DNA from: Shimia sp047124445
Lineage (GTDB): Bacteria > Pseudomonadota > Alphaproteobacteria > Rhodobacterales > Rhodobacteraceae
Reading direction: 5' to 3'
Assembly: GCF_047124445.1 (NCBI RefSeq)
Contig: NZ_CP138921.1
Location: 3,410,001 to 3,474,000 of the forward strand
DNA: 64,000 nucleotides
Shown here: positions 15,435 through 24,185 of the stretch, piece after piece
How positions within the stretch are numbered: the first letter of the stretch is position 1
Layout of the letters: the number at the start of each line of letters is the position of its first letter
The notes under the pieces: model-generated
Told to the model about the DNA's origin: nothing
The model's database searches: none
The model's input: the letters and a program-made list of their open reading frames with translations, nothing else
Made by a program: the position numbers and the translations under genes

Positions 15435-16223
15435 GTGGTGCGAGTGCTAACAATTTTGAGTGCAGTCCTTTGGGCCAGTTTTGCTGCGGCGCAGGACACG
15501 GCACTTCAGCGGTTGGATACAGGCGAGGACAGTCGCGACTGGGGCGCTGTCGGGCGGTTGGAGATTGACGGGCGCGGGTTTTGCACCGGTGCTCTGATTG
15601 CGCCGGACTTGGTTTTGACAGCGGCACATTGTCTTTATGACAAGGACAATGGCACGGCATACGACGTGAAGCAGATCGAGTTCCGCGCCGGATGGCGCAA
15701 TGGACGGGCGGAAGCGTATCGGTCTGTGCGCCGCGCGGTGGTGCATCCGAAATACTTCTATAGCAGCGATGCGCAAATCGAGACTGTGCAGAATGATCTG
15801 GCGCTGCTGGAGCTGCATCATCCTATTCGCAACAACCGGATTGCACCGTTTGAAACGTCCACTGATCTGAGAAAAGGGTCAAAAATCGGTGTGGTGTCTT
15901 ATGCGGTTGGGCGCGAGGCGGCGCCTTCTTTTCAGGAAGTGTGTCAGGTGATGGGGCGGCAGCGCGGTGTCTATGTGCTGTCTTGCAACATCGATTTTGG
16001 CAGCAGCGGTGCGCCGGTTTTTGTGTTTGAGGATGGCGCGGTGCGGATCGCATCGGTGGTGGCAGCCAAGGCAGAGGTTCGGGGTAGCAAAGTGGCGCTT
16101 GGCACAGCGCTGGATCACAGTCTGCCAGAGTTGTTTGCCGCGCGCGGGGCGGCGCCCGCGCAAGGGGGGAGAACCTCCTTGCAGCAACGCAACAGCACCG
16201 GAGCGAAGTTTGTGCGCCCGTAA
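15435..16223 (+). CDS. Secreted trypsin-like (S1) serine protease, paralogue 1
   Basis: A Sec signal peptide (VVRVLTILSAVLWASFAAAQ) precedes a chymotrypsin-fold protease of about 240 residues. The catalytic triad is His in VLTAAHCLYD, Asp in VQNDLALLEL and Ser in DFGSSGAPVF. Cysteines in GFCTGAL and AAHC are placed for the usual disulfide. It acts in the periplasm or outside the cell; the target is unknown. GTG 15435 is chosen because GGAG lies upstream and it directly precedes the signal; the frame is open to 15408. The next gene is a close paralogue on the same strand, and both end in a GAKFVxP tail. Confidence 0.85.
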   Translation: MVRVLTILSAVLWASFAAAQDTALQRLDTGEDSRDWGAVGRLEIDGRGFCTGALIAPDLVLTAAHCLYDKDNGTAYDVKQIEFRAGWRNGRAEAYRSVRRAVVHPKYFYSSDAQIETVQNDLALLELHHPIRNNRIAPFETSTDLRKGSKIGVVSYAVGREAAPSFQEVCQVMGRQRGVYVLSCNIDFGSSGAPVFVFEDGAVRIASVVAAKAEVRGSKVALGTALDHSLPELFAARGAAPAQGGRTSLQQRNSTGAKFVRP

Positions 16224-16251
16224 TTTGCGGGTGGGGTGAGGAGGTTATTCC

Positions 16252-17070
16252 ATGCGTTTTTCAAGATTCATAAGCCTGCTTTTGGCTGTGCTTTGTGCGG
16301 GGCAGGGTACGGCTGGTGAGAGGTTGCAGCCGTTGACCAGTCGTGGCGACCTGCTGGGCTGGGAAGCGCTCGGGCGACTGGACATGCGCGGCACAGGCTT
16401 TTGTTCAGGCGCTTTGATTGCGCCGGATCAGGTGTTGACCGCCGCCCATTGCGTGTTTGACAGCAACGGCGCGCCGGTGCCGCCGGAACAGATCACTTTC
16501 CGATCGGGATACGTCTCTGGTGACGCTCTCGCAGAGCGGCGGGTTGATCGCGTTGTAGTGGATAGTGGCTATCGTGACGCGGCCAATGGCAAGATTAGCA
16601 CCCGGATGATCCCGCATGACGTGGCTTTGTTAAGGCTGGAGTCGCCTATTTCTACGGGAGAGGCGGATCCGTTTGCCATTCATGTTGATCCGCAGGAGGG
16701 GGAGAAAGTGTCTGTGCTGAGTTATGGGCGTGGTCGTAGTGAGCATCTCTCCTGGCAGCGCGATTGCTCCATTCTGGAGCGCGGCTGGGGCATTTTGACC
16801 TTTGATTGCAACGTGACTTTTGGCTCATCAGGCGCGCCGGTGTTTGTGCGCTATGGCAACCGCGTGCGGATTTTGTCTGTGGTGTCTGCGACGGGAGACA
16901 ACGGGGACGGGCAGAAAGTGGCCTTTGGCATGGAACTTCCAGAAGTTGTCGCGCAGCTCAAACATCGGATGCGTGTGGGCGACCGCCCAGCTGTGAAAAC
17001 CGCCACAGGTGTGACGCGCATTCAAGTTGGGACACGTAGTGGTGGTGGCGCAAAATTTGTGAAGCCCTGA
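16252..17070 (+). CDS. Secreted trypsin-like (S1) serine protease, paralogue 2
   Basis: The 272-residue product has a signal peptide (FISLLLAVLCAGQGTAG) and the S1 triad: His in VLTAAHCVFD, Asp in IPHDVALLRL and Ser in TFGSSGAPVF. The spacing and flanking sequence mirror the gene 28 bases upstream (same GFCSGALIAPD and WEALGRLDMRG phrases), so the pair arose by tandem duplication and then diverged to roughly half identity by eye. Both end with an Ala-Lys-Phe-Val-x-Pro peptide after a Gly-rich linker, an unexplained shared tail. GAGGAG is found before the ATG. Confidence 0.87.
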   Translation: MRFSRFISLLLAVLCAGQGTAGERLQPLTSRGDLLGWEALGRLDMRGTGFCSGALIAPDQVLTAAHCVFDSNGAPVPPEQITFRSGYVSGDALAERRVDRVVVDSGYRDAANGKISTRMIPHDVALLRLESPISTGEADPFAIHVDPQEGEKVSVLSYGRGRSEHLSWQRDCSILERGWGILTFDCNVTFGSSGAPVFVRYGNRVRILSVVSATGDNGDGQKVAFGMELPEVVAQLKHRMRVGDRPAVKTATGVTRIQVGTRSGGGAKFVKP

Positions 17071-17205
17071 TGCGCAGGGGTTGAAACCGCATTTTGCCAA
17101 CATAGGTCTGTATGCGTAAGGCGCCGATGATCGGGTCTTGCACATTCATCGCCTGTCCGAATGGAAGGCACTTACATATCGTTGTCGCTCAATGGAGGAT
17201 AACCC

Positions 17206-17679
17206 ATGCGCACTTTTGATCTGGCTCCGCTGTACCGGTCGACCGTTGGTTTTGATCAGTTGGCAAACATGATGGACCGCGTTCTGTCCAATGACGTCGC
17301 CCAGCCGAGCTACCCCCCGTACAACATCGAAAAAACCGCGGATGATGCCTATCGCATCTCGTTGGCAGTGGCTGGTTTTTCGGCCGATGACCTGAACATC
17401 GAAGTCAAGCAGAACGCTTTGGTTGTGACCGCCAAGAAAGGCGAAGAGTCTTCCGACAAGACCTATCTGCATCGTGGCATTGCCACCCGCGCGTTTGAGC
17501 GCCGCTTCCATTTGGCGGACCATGTACGTGTGACTGGCGCAAGCCATGAAGACGGCATGCTGCACATCAATCTGGAACGTGAAATCCCCGAGGCGCTGAA
17601 GCCGCGCCGGATTGAAATTTCTAGCGGTGCGACCAAAGCCGTAGAGCAGGATGTGGTCGACGCCAAAGCCGTCAACTGA
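17206..17679 (+). CDS. Small heat shock protein, Hsp20 family (IbpA-like)
   Basis: The 157-residue product has the alpha-crystallin domain from about residue 33 to 130: YPPYNIEKTADDAYRISLAV, GFSADDLNIEV, the conserved AFERRFHLADHV and GMLHINLEREIPE. It begins with the MRTFDLAPLYRSTVGFDQL leader of the bacterial IbpA class. It acts as an ATP-independent holdase for unfolding proteins. GGAGG precedes ATG 17206. No convincing sigma-32 promoter or ROSE thermometer hairpin could be confirmed in the 135 bases upstream. A clear terminator follows. Confidence 0.93.
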   Translation: MRTFDLAPLYRSTVGFDQLANMMDRVLSNDVAQPSYPPYNIEKTADDAYRISLAVAGFSADDLNIEVKQNALVVTAKKGEESSDKTYLHRGIATRAFERRFHLADHVRVTGASHEDGMLHINLEREIPEALKPRRIEISSGATKAVEQDVVDAKAVN

Positions 17680-17735
17680 CCTCCAAACTTAAACTGACAA
17701 ACTTCCTTCCCTTGTTGTCAGGCCCTATTGGGCGA

Positions 17736-17764
17736 CGCGCGTTCCGTTTGGAGCGCGCGTTTTT
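17736..17764 (+). terminator. Rho-independent terminator after hsp20
   Basis: CGCGCGTTCC and GGAGCGCGCG form a 10-bp stem with one G-T pair and a GTTT loop, followed directly by TTTTT. It starts 57 bases after the hsp20 stop. Confidence 0.85.
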
Positions 17765-17832
17765 GATTGGTTGTGTTCTTAACCTGTGAAGGGCATGTTG
17801 GCCGGACGTTTCCCAACACTCAGGAGTGGCGC

Positions 17833-19035
17833 GTGAACCTGGGCGCTTTGAAATCCAGAAATTTCCGCGCCTATGTCTTTGGCGCTGCCTTTGGTCTGCT
17901 CGCCATATGGATGCAGCGGATCACCATTGGTTGGCTCGCGTGGGAAATGACAGAGTCTGCCAGCTTTGTTGGTGCCGTCGCGTTTTTGCTGTTTGCGCCG
18001 TCGATTGTGCTGTCTCCGTTGTTTGGCGTTTGGGTGGATCGCTGGCGGGTGAAGCACACGATGTTGGTGCTGCAGAGCATCAATGCGGTGTTGAGTGCCG
18101 TGCTGTGGGCGGTTGTAGCGCTGGGCTGGGCAACACCGTTTTTGATTGCGCTGATTACACTGCTGATTGGTATGGTGATTGCCGCAAACCATCCTGTGCG
18201 GATGGCGCTGACGCCGAGATTGGTGCGGCGCGAATATTTGGGATCGGTGGTCACAATTGTCGCCATCAATTTCAACATCGCTCGGATGGTGGGGCCTGCG
18301 GTTGGCGGGTTCCTTATTGCCGTCATCGGTGTGGCCGAAACGCTGTTTGTGCAGACGTTGTTGTTTGGTCCCTATTTGTTCGTGATTGCGCGACTGACCC
18401 TCAGACCGCGGCGGGACAGTGGCAGCGCACAGGAACCCTTTTTCAAAGCACTTGGGGCGGGCGTCCGATACGTGTGGCAGACCGAGACGGTGCGCGAGGC
18501 GATGTTTGTCGCGGGTGTTTTGGCGTTGGTAGCACGGGGGGCGCTGGAAGTATTGCCCCCTCTCGCAGACGGGGTCTTTGCGCGGGGCGCGGATGGGCTT
18601 GGCGTGTTGATGAGCGTGACTGGGGTAGGCGCAATCCTAGGTGGGTTCTCGCAGGCAGCACTGCCGCCACAAGAGCCAGGGCGGCTGCCTTTGACCACGA
18701 GACTAGCGATTGTCTTTGGTCTGATGCTTGTCGCAGTTCTTGGATTGTCACCCACCTGGGAAGTGGCCTTGGTGGTGGCCGCAGGGATGTCTTTTGTGAC
18801 CACGGTGACGGCGATTTCGACACAGACCGCCATTCAGCTGGATTTGGAAGATGACATCCGAGGACGTGTCATGAGCCTGTGGGCGGTGATTGCCGCTGGC
18901 GGTTCGGCGCTGGGTGCAGGCGCAATGGGGGTTTTGGCCGATTGGCTGGGATATCAGACTGCTTTGGTGTGGACCGGTAGCTTGGCGGCGCTTGGCGTGG
19001 CGGCCTATCTTTTGGCCGTGCGGTTTAGGCGGTAG
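17833..19035 (+). CDS. MFS transporter, EntS/TetV-like exporter class
   Basis: The 400-residue product has twelve predicted transmembrane helices and the MFS_3 layout: LKSRNFRAYVFGAAFGLL at the N-terminus, then GVWVDRWRVKHTMLVLQ as the loop 2-3 signature, and IAANHPVRMALTPRLVRREYLGS near residue 140. This group includes enterobactin and macrolide exporters, but the substrate cannot be named here. GTG 17833 is chosen for the CAGGAG located 6 bases upstream; the frame is open from 17767. The hydrolase downstream is on the same strand, about 80 bases away. Confidence 0.88.
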   Translation: MNLGALKSRNFRAYVFGAAFGLLAIWMQRITIGWLAWEMTESASFVGAVAFLLFAPSIVLSPLFGVWVDRWRVKHTMLVLQSINAVLSAVLWAVVALGWATPFLIALITLLIGMVIAANHPVRMALTPRLVRREYLGSVVTIVAINFNIARMVGPAVGGFLIAVIGVAETLFVQTLLFGPYLFVIARLTLRPRRDSGSAQEPFFKALGAGVRYVWQTETVREAMFVAGVLALVARGALEVLPPLADGVFARGADGLGVLMSVTGVGAILGGFSQAALPPQEPGRLPLTTRLAIVFGLMLVAVLGLSPTWEVALVVAAGMSFVTTVTAISTQTAIQLDLEDDIRGRVMSLWAVIAAGGSALGAGAMGVLADWLGYQTALVWTGSLAALGVAAYLLAVRFRR

Positions 19036-19117
19036 ACTTGAGGCCCCGGAACCAAAAGATGTTTGAGGTTTGAAATAGTTTCGCCCAGAGTGCTGTCGAG
19101 TTGTGGGGAGAGAGCAA

Positions 19118-19897
19118 ATGGATTGGGACGACGCATATTCAAATGGCGCCTATATTGAGGGTGCAGAGGACTATCCGCCACGCTGGGAGCGCGAGGCGGC
19201 TGCGTTTCGCGAAACCGCAGACGCGGAGTTGGATGTCGCTTTCGGAGATGGTGCGCGTCACAAGTTTGATCTGTTCCGGCCCTCAGGGGCGGCCAAAGGC
19301 TTGCTGGTGTTTGTGCACGGCGGCTACTGGATGGCGTTTGACAAGTCCTATTGGAGCCACTTTGCACGCGGGGCTATGGCGCGTGGTTGGGCGGTGGCGC
19401 TGCCGTCTTATGATCTTGCGCCCGATGTGCGGATTTCTGAGGTTACCAAGCAGGTTGCAGCGGCTGTGACCAAGGCTTGTGCGCTCGTTGACGGCCCTGT
19501 TGTTCTGGCCGGCCATTCGGCAGGCGGGCACCTTGTGGCACGGATGATCTGTGACGGGGTGTTGCCGGAGGATGTGGCCGCGCGGGTGTCTCGGGTTGTG
19601 CCAGTCTCGCCATTGGCCGATCTGAGGCCGCTGATGAAGACGGCGATGAATGACAAGCTGCGACTGGATGCGGCGGAGGCGGACGCGGAAAGTCCGATGT
19701 GGCAAGCGCCGCGCGCGGGTGTCGATGTGACAGTGCTGGTTGGGGCAGCGGAGCGGCCAGCGTTCCTAGATCAGGCGCGCTGGCTGTCGGGAGCTTGGGG
19801 CTGTGATCTGGTTGTGGCAGGCGGCAAGCACCACTTTGATGTGATTGACGCCTTTGCCGATCCTGACAGCGATATGGCGCGGATGCTGTTTTCCTAA
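19118..19897 (+). CDS. Alpha/beta hydrolase, arylformamidase-like
   Basis: The 259-residue product is an esterase/lipase-type hydrolase. The oxyanion-hole motif is VHGGYWMAFDK near residue 70, and the nucleophile elbow is GHSAGGH near 133. Asp and His of the triad are likely in VLVGAAERPAF and GKHHFDVID. The HGGYW form and the N-terminal WDDAYSNGAYIEGAEDYPPRW resemble arylformamidase (kynurenine formamidase) relatives. That would place it in tryptophan degradation, but no kynurenine gene is nearby. ATG 19118 follows GGGGAGAG. Its stop codon overlaps the stop of the convergent P1 peptidase by 4 bases. Confidence 0.78.
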   Translation: MDWDDAYSNGAYIEGAEDYPPRWEREAAAFRETADAELDVAFGDGARHKFDLFRPSGAAKGLLVFVHGGYWMAFDKSYWSHFARGAMARGWAVALPSYDLAPDVRISEVTKQVAAAVTKACALVDGPVVLAGHSAGGHLVARMICDGVLPEDVAARVSRVVPVSPLADLRPLMKTAMNDKLRLDAAEADAESPMWQAPRAGVDVTVLVGAAERPAFLDQARWLSGAWGCDLVVAGGKHHFDVIDAFADPDSDMARMLFS

Positions 19898-20865
19898 GCG
19901 CGGAAGCAGGGGAGTGTGTCACCTTCCTTGGGGGTGGCATGCCACACGCCGCGCGCAATGGCACGCGCGAGACAGGTGGCGGCTGCATGGCCGAGCCAGA
20001 GCGTGTCGGCGATTTCGTTGCCCAATGGTTTGGCGTTGGTGCTGACGCCAAAGATCAAATCCCCGTCCATTGGGGTGTGCGACGGCACCAACGCGCGGGC
20101 CATGCCATCATGGGCAGCGGTGGCCATGCGGGTGCATTGGGCTTGGGTGAGATCAGCGTCCGTTGCGACAATGGCGATGGTGGTGTTGTGGCTGGAGAGT
20201 TTCGTGTTGGGCAGGTCGCTGGGAGCGGAAGGCAGGAGGCCGTTGCCGCCGAACTCGGTGCCCACTTCCCAAGGCGCAGCCCAGAAATGTTTGCCATCCG
20301 GTGAGGCGTCTCCAAGGGCATTCACAGCAACCAAAGCGCCAACTGTGTGGCCGGAAGGGAGCACCATGCTGGCTGAGCCTAGCCCGCCTTTGTGCGTTGC
20401 AAGGGTTCCGCCCGTGCCTGCGCCGACAGAGCCAAGCGCAAAGTCCTCGGACGCGGCCTCTAAAGCTGAGGCTCCCAGAGATTTGTAGGGGTTGGTGTCC
20501 CAATTTTTGTCGCCGCCATTCAGTAGATCGAAGAGGATCGCGCCGGGCACAATCGGGACAGTTTGATCGCCGACAGGAAAGCCGCGGCCTTTGGTGCGGA
20601 GCGCGTCTGCAACACCGGATGGCGCGTCCAGGCCAAAGGCAGAACCACCGGACAGGGTGAGCGCGTCGACCTGCTGCACGGTTTTGTCGGGCGCCAGAAG
20701 GTCGGTTTCACGGGTGCCTGGCGCACCGCCCATCACAGAGACTCCACAGGTAAAAGGCGTATCGCCAATCAACACAGTGGTGCCAGTTTTGATGTGGTCG
20801 TCTTGCGCGTTGCCAACACGCAAGCCAGCAATGTCCGTGATCAGGTTTCTGGGTCCGGTTTGCAT
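19894..20865 (-). CDS. P1-family peptidase (DmpA-type N-terminal nucleophile aminopeptidase)
   Basis: The 323-residue product matches the S58/DmpA family. It shows NLITDIAGLRVGNAQDD at the start, GGSAFGLDAPSGV near residue 90 and GLGSASMVLPSGHTVGAL around residues 170-190, where the Gly-Ser bond is the expected self-cleavage point that yields alpha and beta chains with Ser as nucleophile. Members cleave N-terminal D-, L- or beta-amino acids. ATG 20865 follows a good AGGAGG. The frame reaches 21009, but the extra residues are not family-like. It is divergent from creatinase. Confidence 0.9.
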   Translation of the reverse strand: MQTGPRNLITDIAGLRVGNAQDDHIKTGTTVLIGDTPFTCGVSVMGGAPGTRETDLLAPDKTVQQVDALTLSGGSAFGLDAPSGVADALRTKGRGFPVGDQTVPIVPGAILFDLLNGGDKNWDTNPYKSLGASALEAASEDFALGSVGAGTGGTLATHKGGLGSASMVLPSGHTVGALVAVNALGDASPDGKHFWAAPWEVGTEFGGNGLLPSAPSDLPNTKLSSHNTTIAIVATDADLTQAQCTRMATAAHDGMARALVPSHTPMDGDLIFGVSTNAKPLGNEIADTLWLGHAAATCLARAIARGVWHATPKEGDTLPCFRA

Positions 20866-21076
20866 TTTAACGCCTCCTGTTGGGGTCACAGTAGGCGCGT
20901 GAATTTTAGGCGCAAGGTCGCGGTTGAGACATCTGTGTCGGATTCTGCTTGTCCCTGTGTCGGCGGATTTGGCAGAATGTCGGCAGCATTGGCGATGGCG
21001 TCGCCACATTCCTCAGTGGAATGCGCACTAATCTTTCCAGTCCTGAACGCCGGGACCTCTTTGATCGGAGGTCAAA

Positions 21077-22285
21077 ATGACTGCACGTCCAGAATTCTAT
21101 CGTTTCCACAATGGCGAGAAAGCGCCGTTGCAATTTGCCGAGGCTGAGTATGCCAACCGCGTGGCTGGCCTGCGGGCCATCATGGTTGACCATGGGGTCG
21201 ACGCGGCTGTGTTCACGTCCATGCACAATGTTTCCTATTACTCTGGCTTCACATACTGTGCCTTCGGGCGGCCCTATGCGGTGGTGGTGACGCCGACCGA
21301 ATGTGTGACCATTTCCGCTGGCATCGACGCCGGGCAGCCTTGGCGACGGTGCTATGGTGACAACATCACCTACACCGACTGGCAGCGCGACAATTACTGG
21401 CGGGCGATCAAGTCGATCACTGGCGGCGGCGTGGTGATTGGCATTGAGGGCGATCACCTGACCCTGCTGCAGCAAGGCAAGTTGGAGAGCTTCTTGGCTC
21501 CTTCTAAAGTGGTTGATCTTTATGAACCCACCATGCGTCAGCGGATGCATAAGAGTGCGGCGGAAGTCGAAATGATCCGCGCCGGTGCGGCCGTGGCCGA
21601 TGTGGGGGGCTATGCGATCCGGGATGCCATCAAAGAAGGCGTGCGGGAGATTGATGTGGCCATGGCGGGTCGTGATGCGATGGAGCTAGAGATTGCGAAG
21701 CGGTTCCCGGACGCCGAATATCGCGACACCTGGGTGTGGTTTCAGTCGGGCATCAACACCGATGGCGCCCACAACCCTGTGACCGCGCGCAAGTTGCAGC
21801 GTGGCGATATTCTGTCGCTCAACACCTTCCCGATGATTTCTGGCTATTACACTGCGCTGGAGCGCACGCTTTTTGTCGGCGAGGTGGATGATGCCAGCTT
21901 GAAGATTTGGGAAGCCAACGTCGGCGCACATGAGTTGGGAATTTCCCTGCTGAAGCCCGGGGCGAGCTGTGCCGAAGTGACGGAGCAGATCAATGATTTC
22001 TTCGCCGAACGCGACCTGCTGCAATACCGCACATTTGGTTATGGCCACAGCTTTGGCGTGTTGAGCCATTACTATGGCCGTGAAGCCGGGTTGGAGTTGC
22101 GCGAAGATATTCCAACTGTCTTGGAGCCGGGCATGGTGATTTCCATGGAGCCAATGCTGACTATCGCGGACGGACAGCCCGGCGCCGGTGGCTACCGCGA
22201 GCACGACATTCTGGTCATCACAGAAGATGGCAACGAGAACATCACCGGCTATCCCTATGGGCCGGAGTTCAACGTCGTTGGTTAA
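21077..22285 (+). CDS. Creatinase (creatine amidinohydrolase)
   Basis: The 402-residue product aligns with Pseudomonas creatinase over its whole length from memory. It has identical phrases such as SGINTDGAHNPVT, DILSLN-FPMI-GYYTALERTLF, TFGYGHSFG-LSHYYGREAG and GAGGYREHDIL. The catalytic His232 and the substrate-binding Glu262 and Glu358 are at the same numbers. The fold is that of the pita-bread methionine aminopeptidases, but without metal ligands. The enzyme converts creatine to sarcosine and urea. No sarcosine oxidase, urease or creatininase gene lies nearby, so the rest of the pathway must be elsewhere. Confidence 0.95.
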   Translation: MTARPEFYRFHNGEKAPLQFAEAEYANRVAGLRAIMVDHGVDAAVFTSMHNVSYYSGFTYCAFGRPYAVVVTPTECVTISAGIDAGQPWRRCYGDNITYTDWQRDNYWRAIKSITGGGVVIGIEGDHLTLLQQGKLESFLAPSKVVDLYEPTMRQRMHKSAAEVEMIRAGAAVADVGGYAIRDAIKEGVREIDVAMAGRDAMELEIAKRFPDAEYRDTWVWFQSGINTDGAHNPVTARKLQRGDILSLNTFPMISGYYTALERTLFVGEVDDASLKIWEANVGAHELGISLLKPGASCAEVTEQINDFFAERDLLQYRTFGYGHSFGVLSHYYGREAGLELREDIPTVLEPGMVISMEPMLTIADGQPGAGGYREHDILVITEDGNENITGYPYGPEFNVVG

Positions 22286-22302
22286 GGCGATGTGAGAAAA
22301 CT

Positions 22303-22338
22303 GGGGTTTTGGCCGCGCGATCACGTGGCCAAAACCTC
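22303..22338 (+). terminator. Strong hairpin after creatinase (possible terminator)
   Basis: GGTTTTGGCC and GGCCAAAACC form a perfect 10-bp stem with a 12-base loop, extended by a G-T and a G-C pair. There is no T-run, so it may be rho-dependent or act as an mRNA 3' end. Confidence 0.5.
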
Positions 22339-22481
22339 GCGAAATGCGGGTGCGCACCAGCAAGCCCTTTCTTTTGCCGTGCACATTTGCAACACTCTGC
22401 TCAAATTGGATCTGAGATCGATGTAAATGGGCGTAACATTCCCCATATCAGTCTCAACATATTGGAAATAGGGAGTGTTTT

Positions 22482-23558
22482 ATGGCGGATTTTGAAACCC
22501 AAGTGCGTGAGTCTCAAGCGCAGGTGGCCGAAGCACAAAACAAGATTGCAGAGCTGACCGGGCGCATTGATGCGGCGCGGGCGAAGATGAAAACCGGCGA
22601 TGATGTTGCGATTGATATCGAGAACGCAACTCTGGACGATGTGCATGCGCATACGGATGTGATGAACGCCAATATCGCTGAGCTGATCATGGGGCTGGAT
22701 GACGTCACCGCAGCGTTTTCCAAAGACTTTGACCAGATGCGGGACAAGACCGGCTGGGAGAGCTTTGTTGGCATTTTTAGCCGCGGCAAATCCGAGTCGA
22801 TGCGGGCGGAACGGATCAAGACGGCCAACATTGATGACAAGCTGCAGGACCTGATTGCGAAATCAGACGTAATCACCAAGTTGCTCGAAAGCCAATTGTC
22901 CGTGCTGGAAGAGCAGAAGGTGAAGGTTGAAGCCAATCTGAGCGAGACGCTGGATGAACGCGAGTTCACGGTTGGGGAGCTGGAAAGCCTGCGGGCGGAA
23001 ATTTTGGGCATGGACCCCAAGATCATCGAGATCGAAAACAAGATTGCGGTGGAGCAGGATGCGGCGGCGCGGACCAAGCTGGAAACCGAGTTGGCGGACC
23101 TGAACAAAGCCTACAATGCTTTGGTGCAACAGGAGCAGGTGAAGCTCTCCAAAAGCCAGACGCTAGAGCGCTATATCGAGAAGGGCAAGACCTGGGTCGA
23201 TAGCCTGCAAAACCAAGCGGCGACGCAGATGGTGCTGATCAACAAGCTGCAGACAGACACCAAGCAGCGCGTGGTGCTCTATGATGCGTTGACCAAGTCG
23301 TTGAAAACCGCGCAGCAGCAGGACATCGCGCACCGGATCAACGAGATTGGTGTGGAAACCGACAAAGAGGCGCAGGCGTCGATGGCAGCGATTGGCACGG
23401 CGACCAATCAGAAGATGGCTGACATGATGGAAGCCCATGAGGAACACATGGTGTTTGCACGCGACGTGCTGGAAGCGAAGGCCAAGGCGGATGAACGTTT
23501 TGCGCGGCGGTTCCAGAAGATTGTCGAGAAACACGACAAGAACCTGTATGGGGCGTAA
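22482..23558 (+). CDS. Long coiled-coil protein heading an AAA+/membrane cluster (TelA-like layout)
   Basis: The 358-residue product is nearly all helical, with heptad-like coiled coils at about residues 1-40, 120-240 and 250-350. It has no signal peptide and no transmembrane helix. The central part (WESFVGIFSRGKSESM, then LLESQLSVLEEQKVKVEANLSETLDER and YIEKGKTWVDSLQNQAATQMVLI) resembles in layout the TelA toxic-anion resistance family, but the match is not strong enough to name it. GGGAGTG lies before the ATG. It starts a run of co-directional genes to 31.07 kb. It may be a scaffold for the AAA+ protein; that is inference. Confidence 0.65.
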   Translation: MADFETQVRESQAQVAEAQNKIAELTGRIDAARAKMKTGDDVAIDIENATLDDVHAHTDVMNANIAELIMGLDDVTAAFSKDFDQMRDKTGWESFVGIFSRGKSESMRAERIKTANIDDKLQDLIAKSDVITKLLESQLSVLEEQKVKVEANLSETLDEREFTVGELESLRAEILGMDPKIIEIENKIAVEQDAAARTKLETELADLNKAYNALVQQEQVKLSKSQTLERYIEKGKTWVDSLQNQAATQMVLINKLQTDTKQRVVLYDALTKSLKTAQQQDIAHRINEIGVETDKEAQASMAAIGTATNQKMADMMEAHEEHMVFARDVLEAKAKADERFARRFQKIVEKHDKNLYGA

Positions 23559-23570
23559 GGCAATTTGATT

Positions 23571-23942
23571 GTGTCTCGTGTCTTCCTAAGGTGGGGAACT
23601 CTGGCAGCAATCATTGGGCTTGTCATGGCGGTTTATGGGCTGCTTTCGGGGGAGTTCTCGATTGCGCAGCTGGGTGAGCGAGCCCCTATTCAGCTTACCG
23701 GTAACCCAACACGAAATGGCCAGTTGTTCTTTGCTCTCATAATTTCTGTACAGTTCCTTATTGGGGGCATCTTTGGAATTTTGGGTCGGGCTAACATGTT
23801 GAGAATTTGGTGCGATCCCCAGATTTGGGACCGTTTGAAGCAGAGTAAGTGGCGCCTGTTCATGAATGGATTATCACATCGCTTGATGGTTTGGTTGCTT
23901 GATTTGCCGCCAGTTCCGAAGCCAGAGCAGGCCAAGCGCTAA
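23571..23942 (+). CDS. Small membrane protein of unknown function
   Basis: The product is about 123 residues with two transmembrane helices (residues 7-30, starting WGTLAAIIGLVMAVYGLL, and 50-72, LFFALIISVQFLIGGIFGIL), then a basic cytoplasmic tail ending in PKPEQAKR. No family was recognised. GTG 23571 follows AAGG weakly; TTG 23565 is an alternative. Its codons are less GC-rich than those of the coiled-coil gene 12 bases upstream, so it may be an inserted gene rather than a core member of the cluster. Confidence 0.6.
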   Translation: MSRVFLRWGTLAAIIGLVMAVYGLLSGEFSIAQLGERAPIQLTGNPTRNGQLFFALIISVQFLIGGIFGILGRANMLRIWCDPQIWDRLKQSKWRLFMNGLSHRLMVWLLDLPPVPKPEQAKR

Positions 23943-24185
23943 TGTCTCTGGTGTTGGGCGAACTAGGCAATTTGGAACGGGATTTGCTGCCGAAGGATTT
24001 GGTCGGGTTATGACATGTGAATGCAACATAGGAACGCGCCCGAGCACGAGGGCGGTTGTCAAATTGGCGCAACCTTTGACAGATTTCTTGCGTGGTGAAA
24101 GCGTGTCTAGCCTGGCAAAGGCGCACCCGCTCTGGGGGGCGGGGTCGGGTGCGATCCGTGACACTGCGTGTCCCGGAGGAGGAAA

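Noticed and set aside
17137..17166. A sigma-32 promoter or ROSE thermometer before hsp20
   Set aside because: CTTG is present but no convincing -10 partner or paired anti-ribosome-site helix could be traced.
22303..22338. Reading the post-creatinase hairpin as a riboswitch for the coiled-coil gene
   Set aside because: It is a single long stem with no conserved aptamer core and lies over 140 bases from the next start; a 3' end role is simpler.
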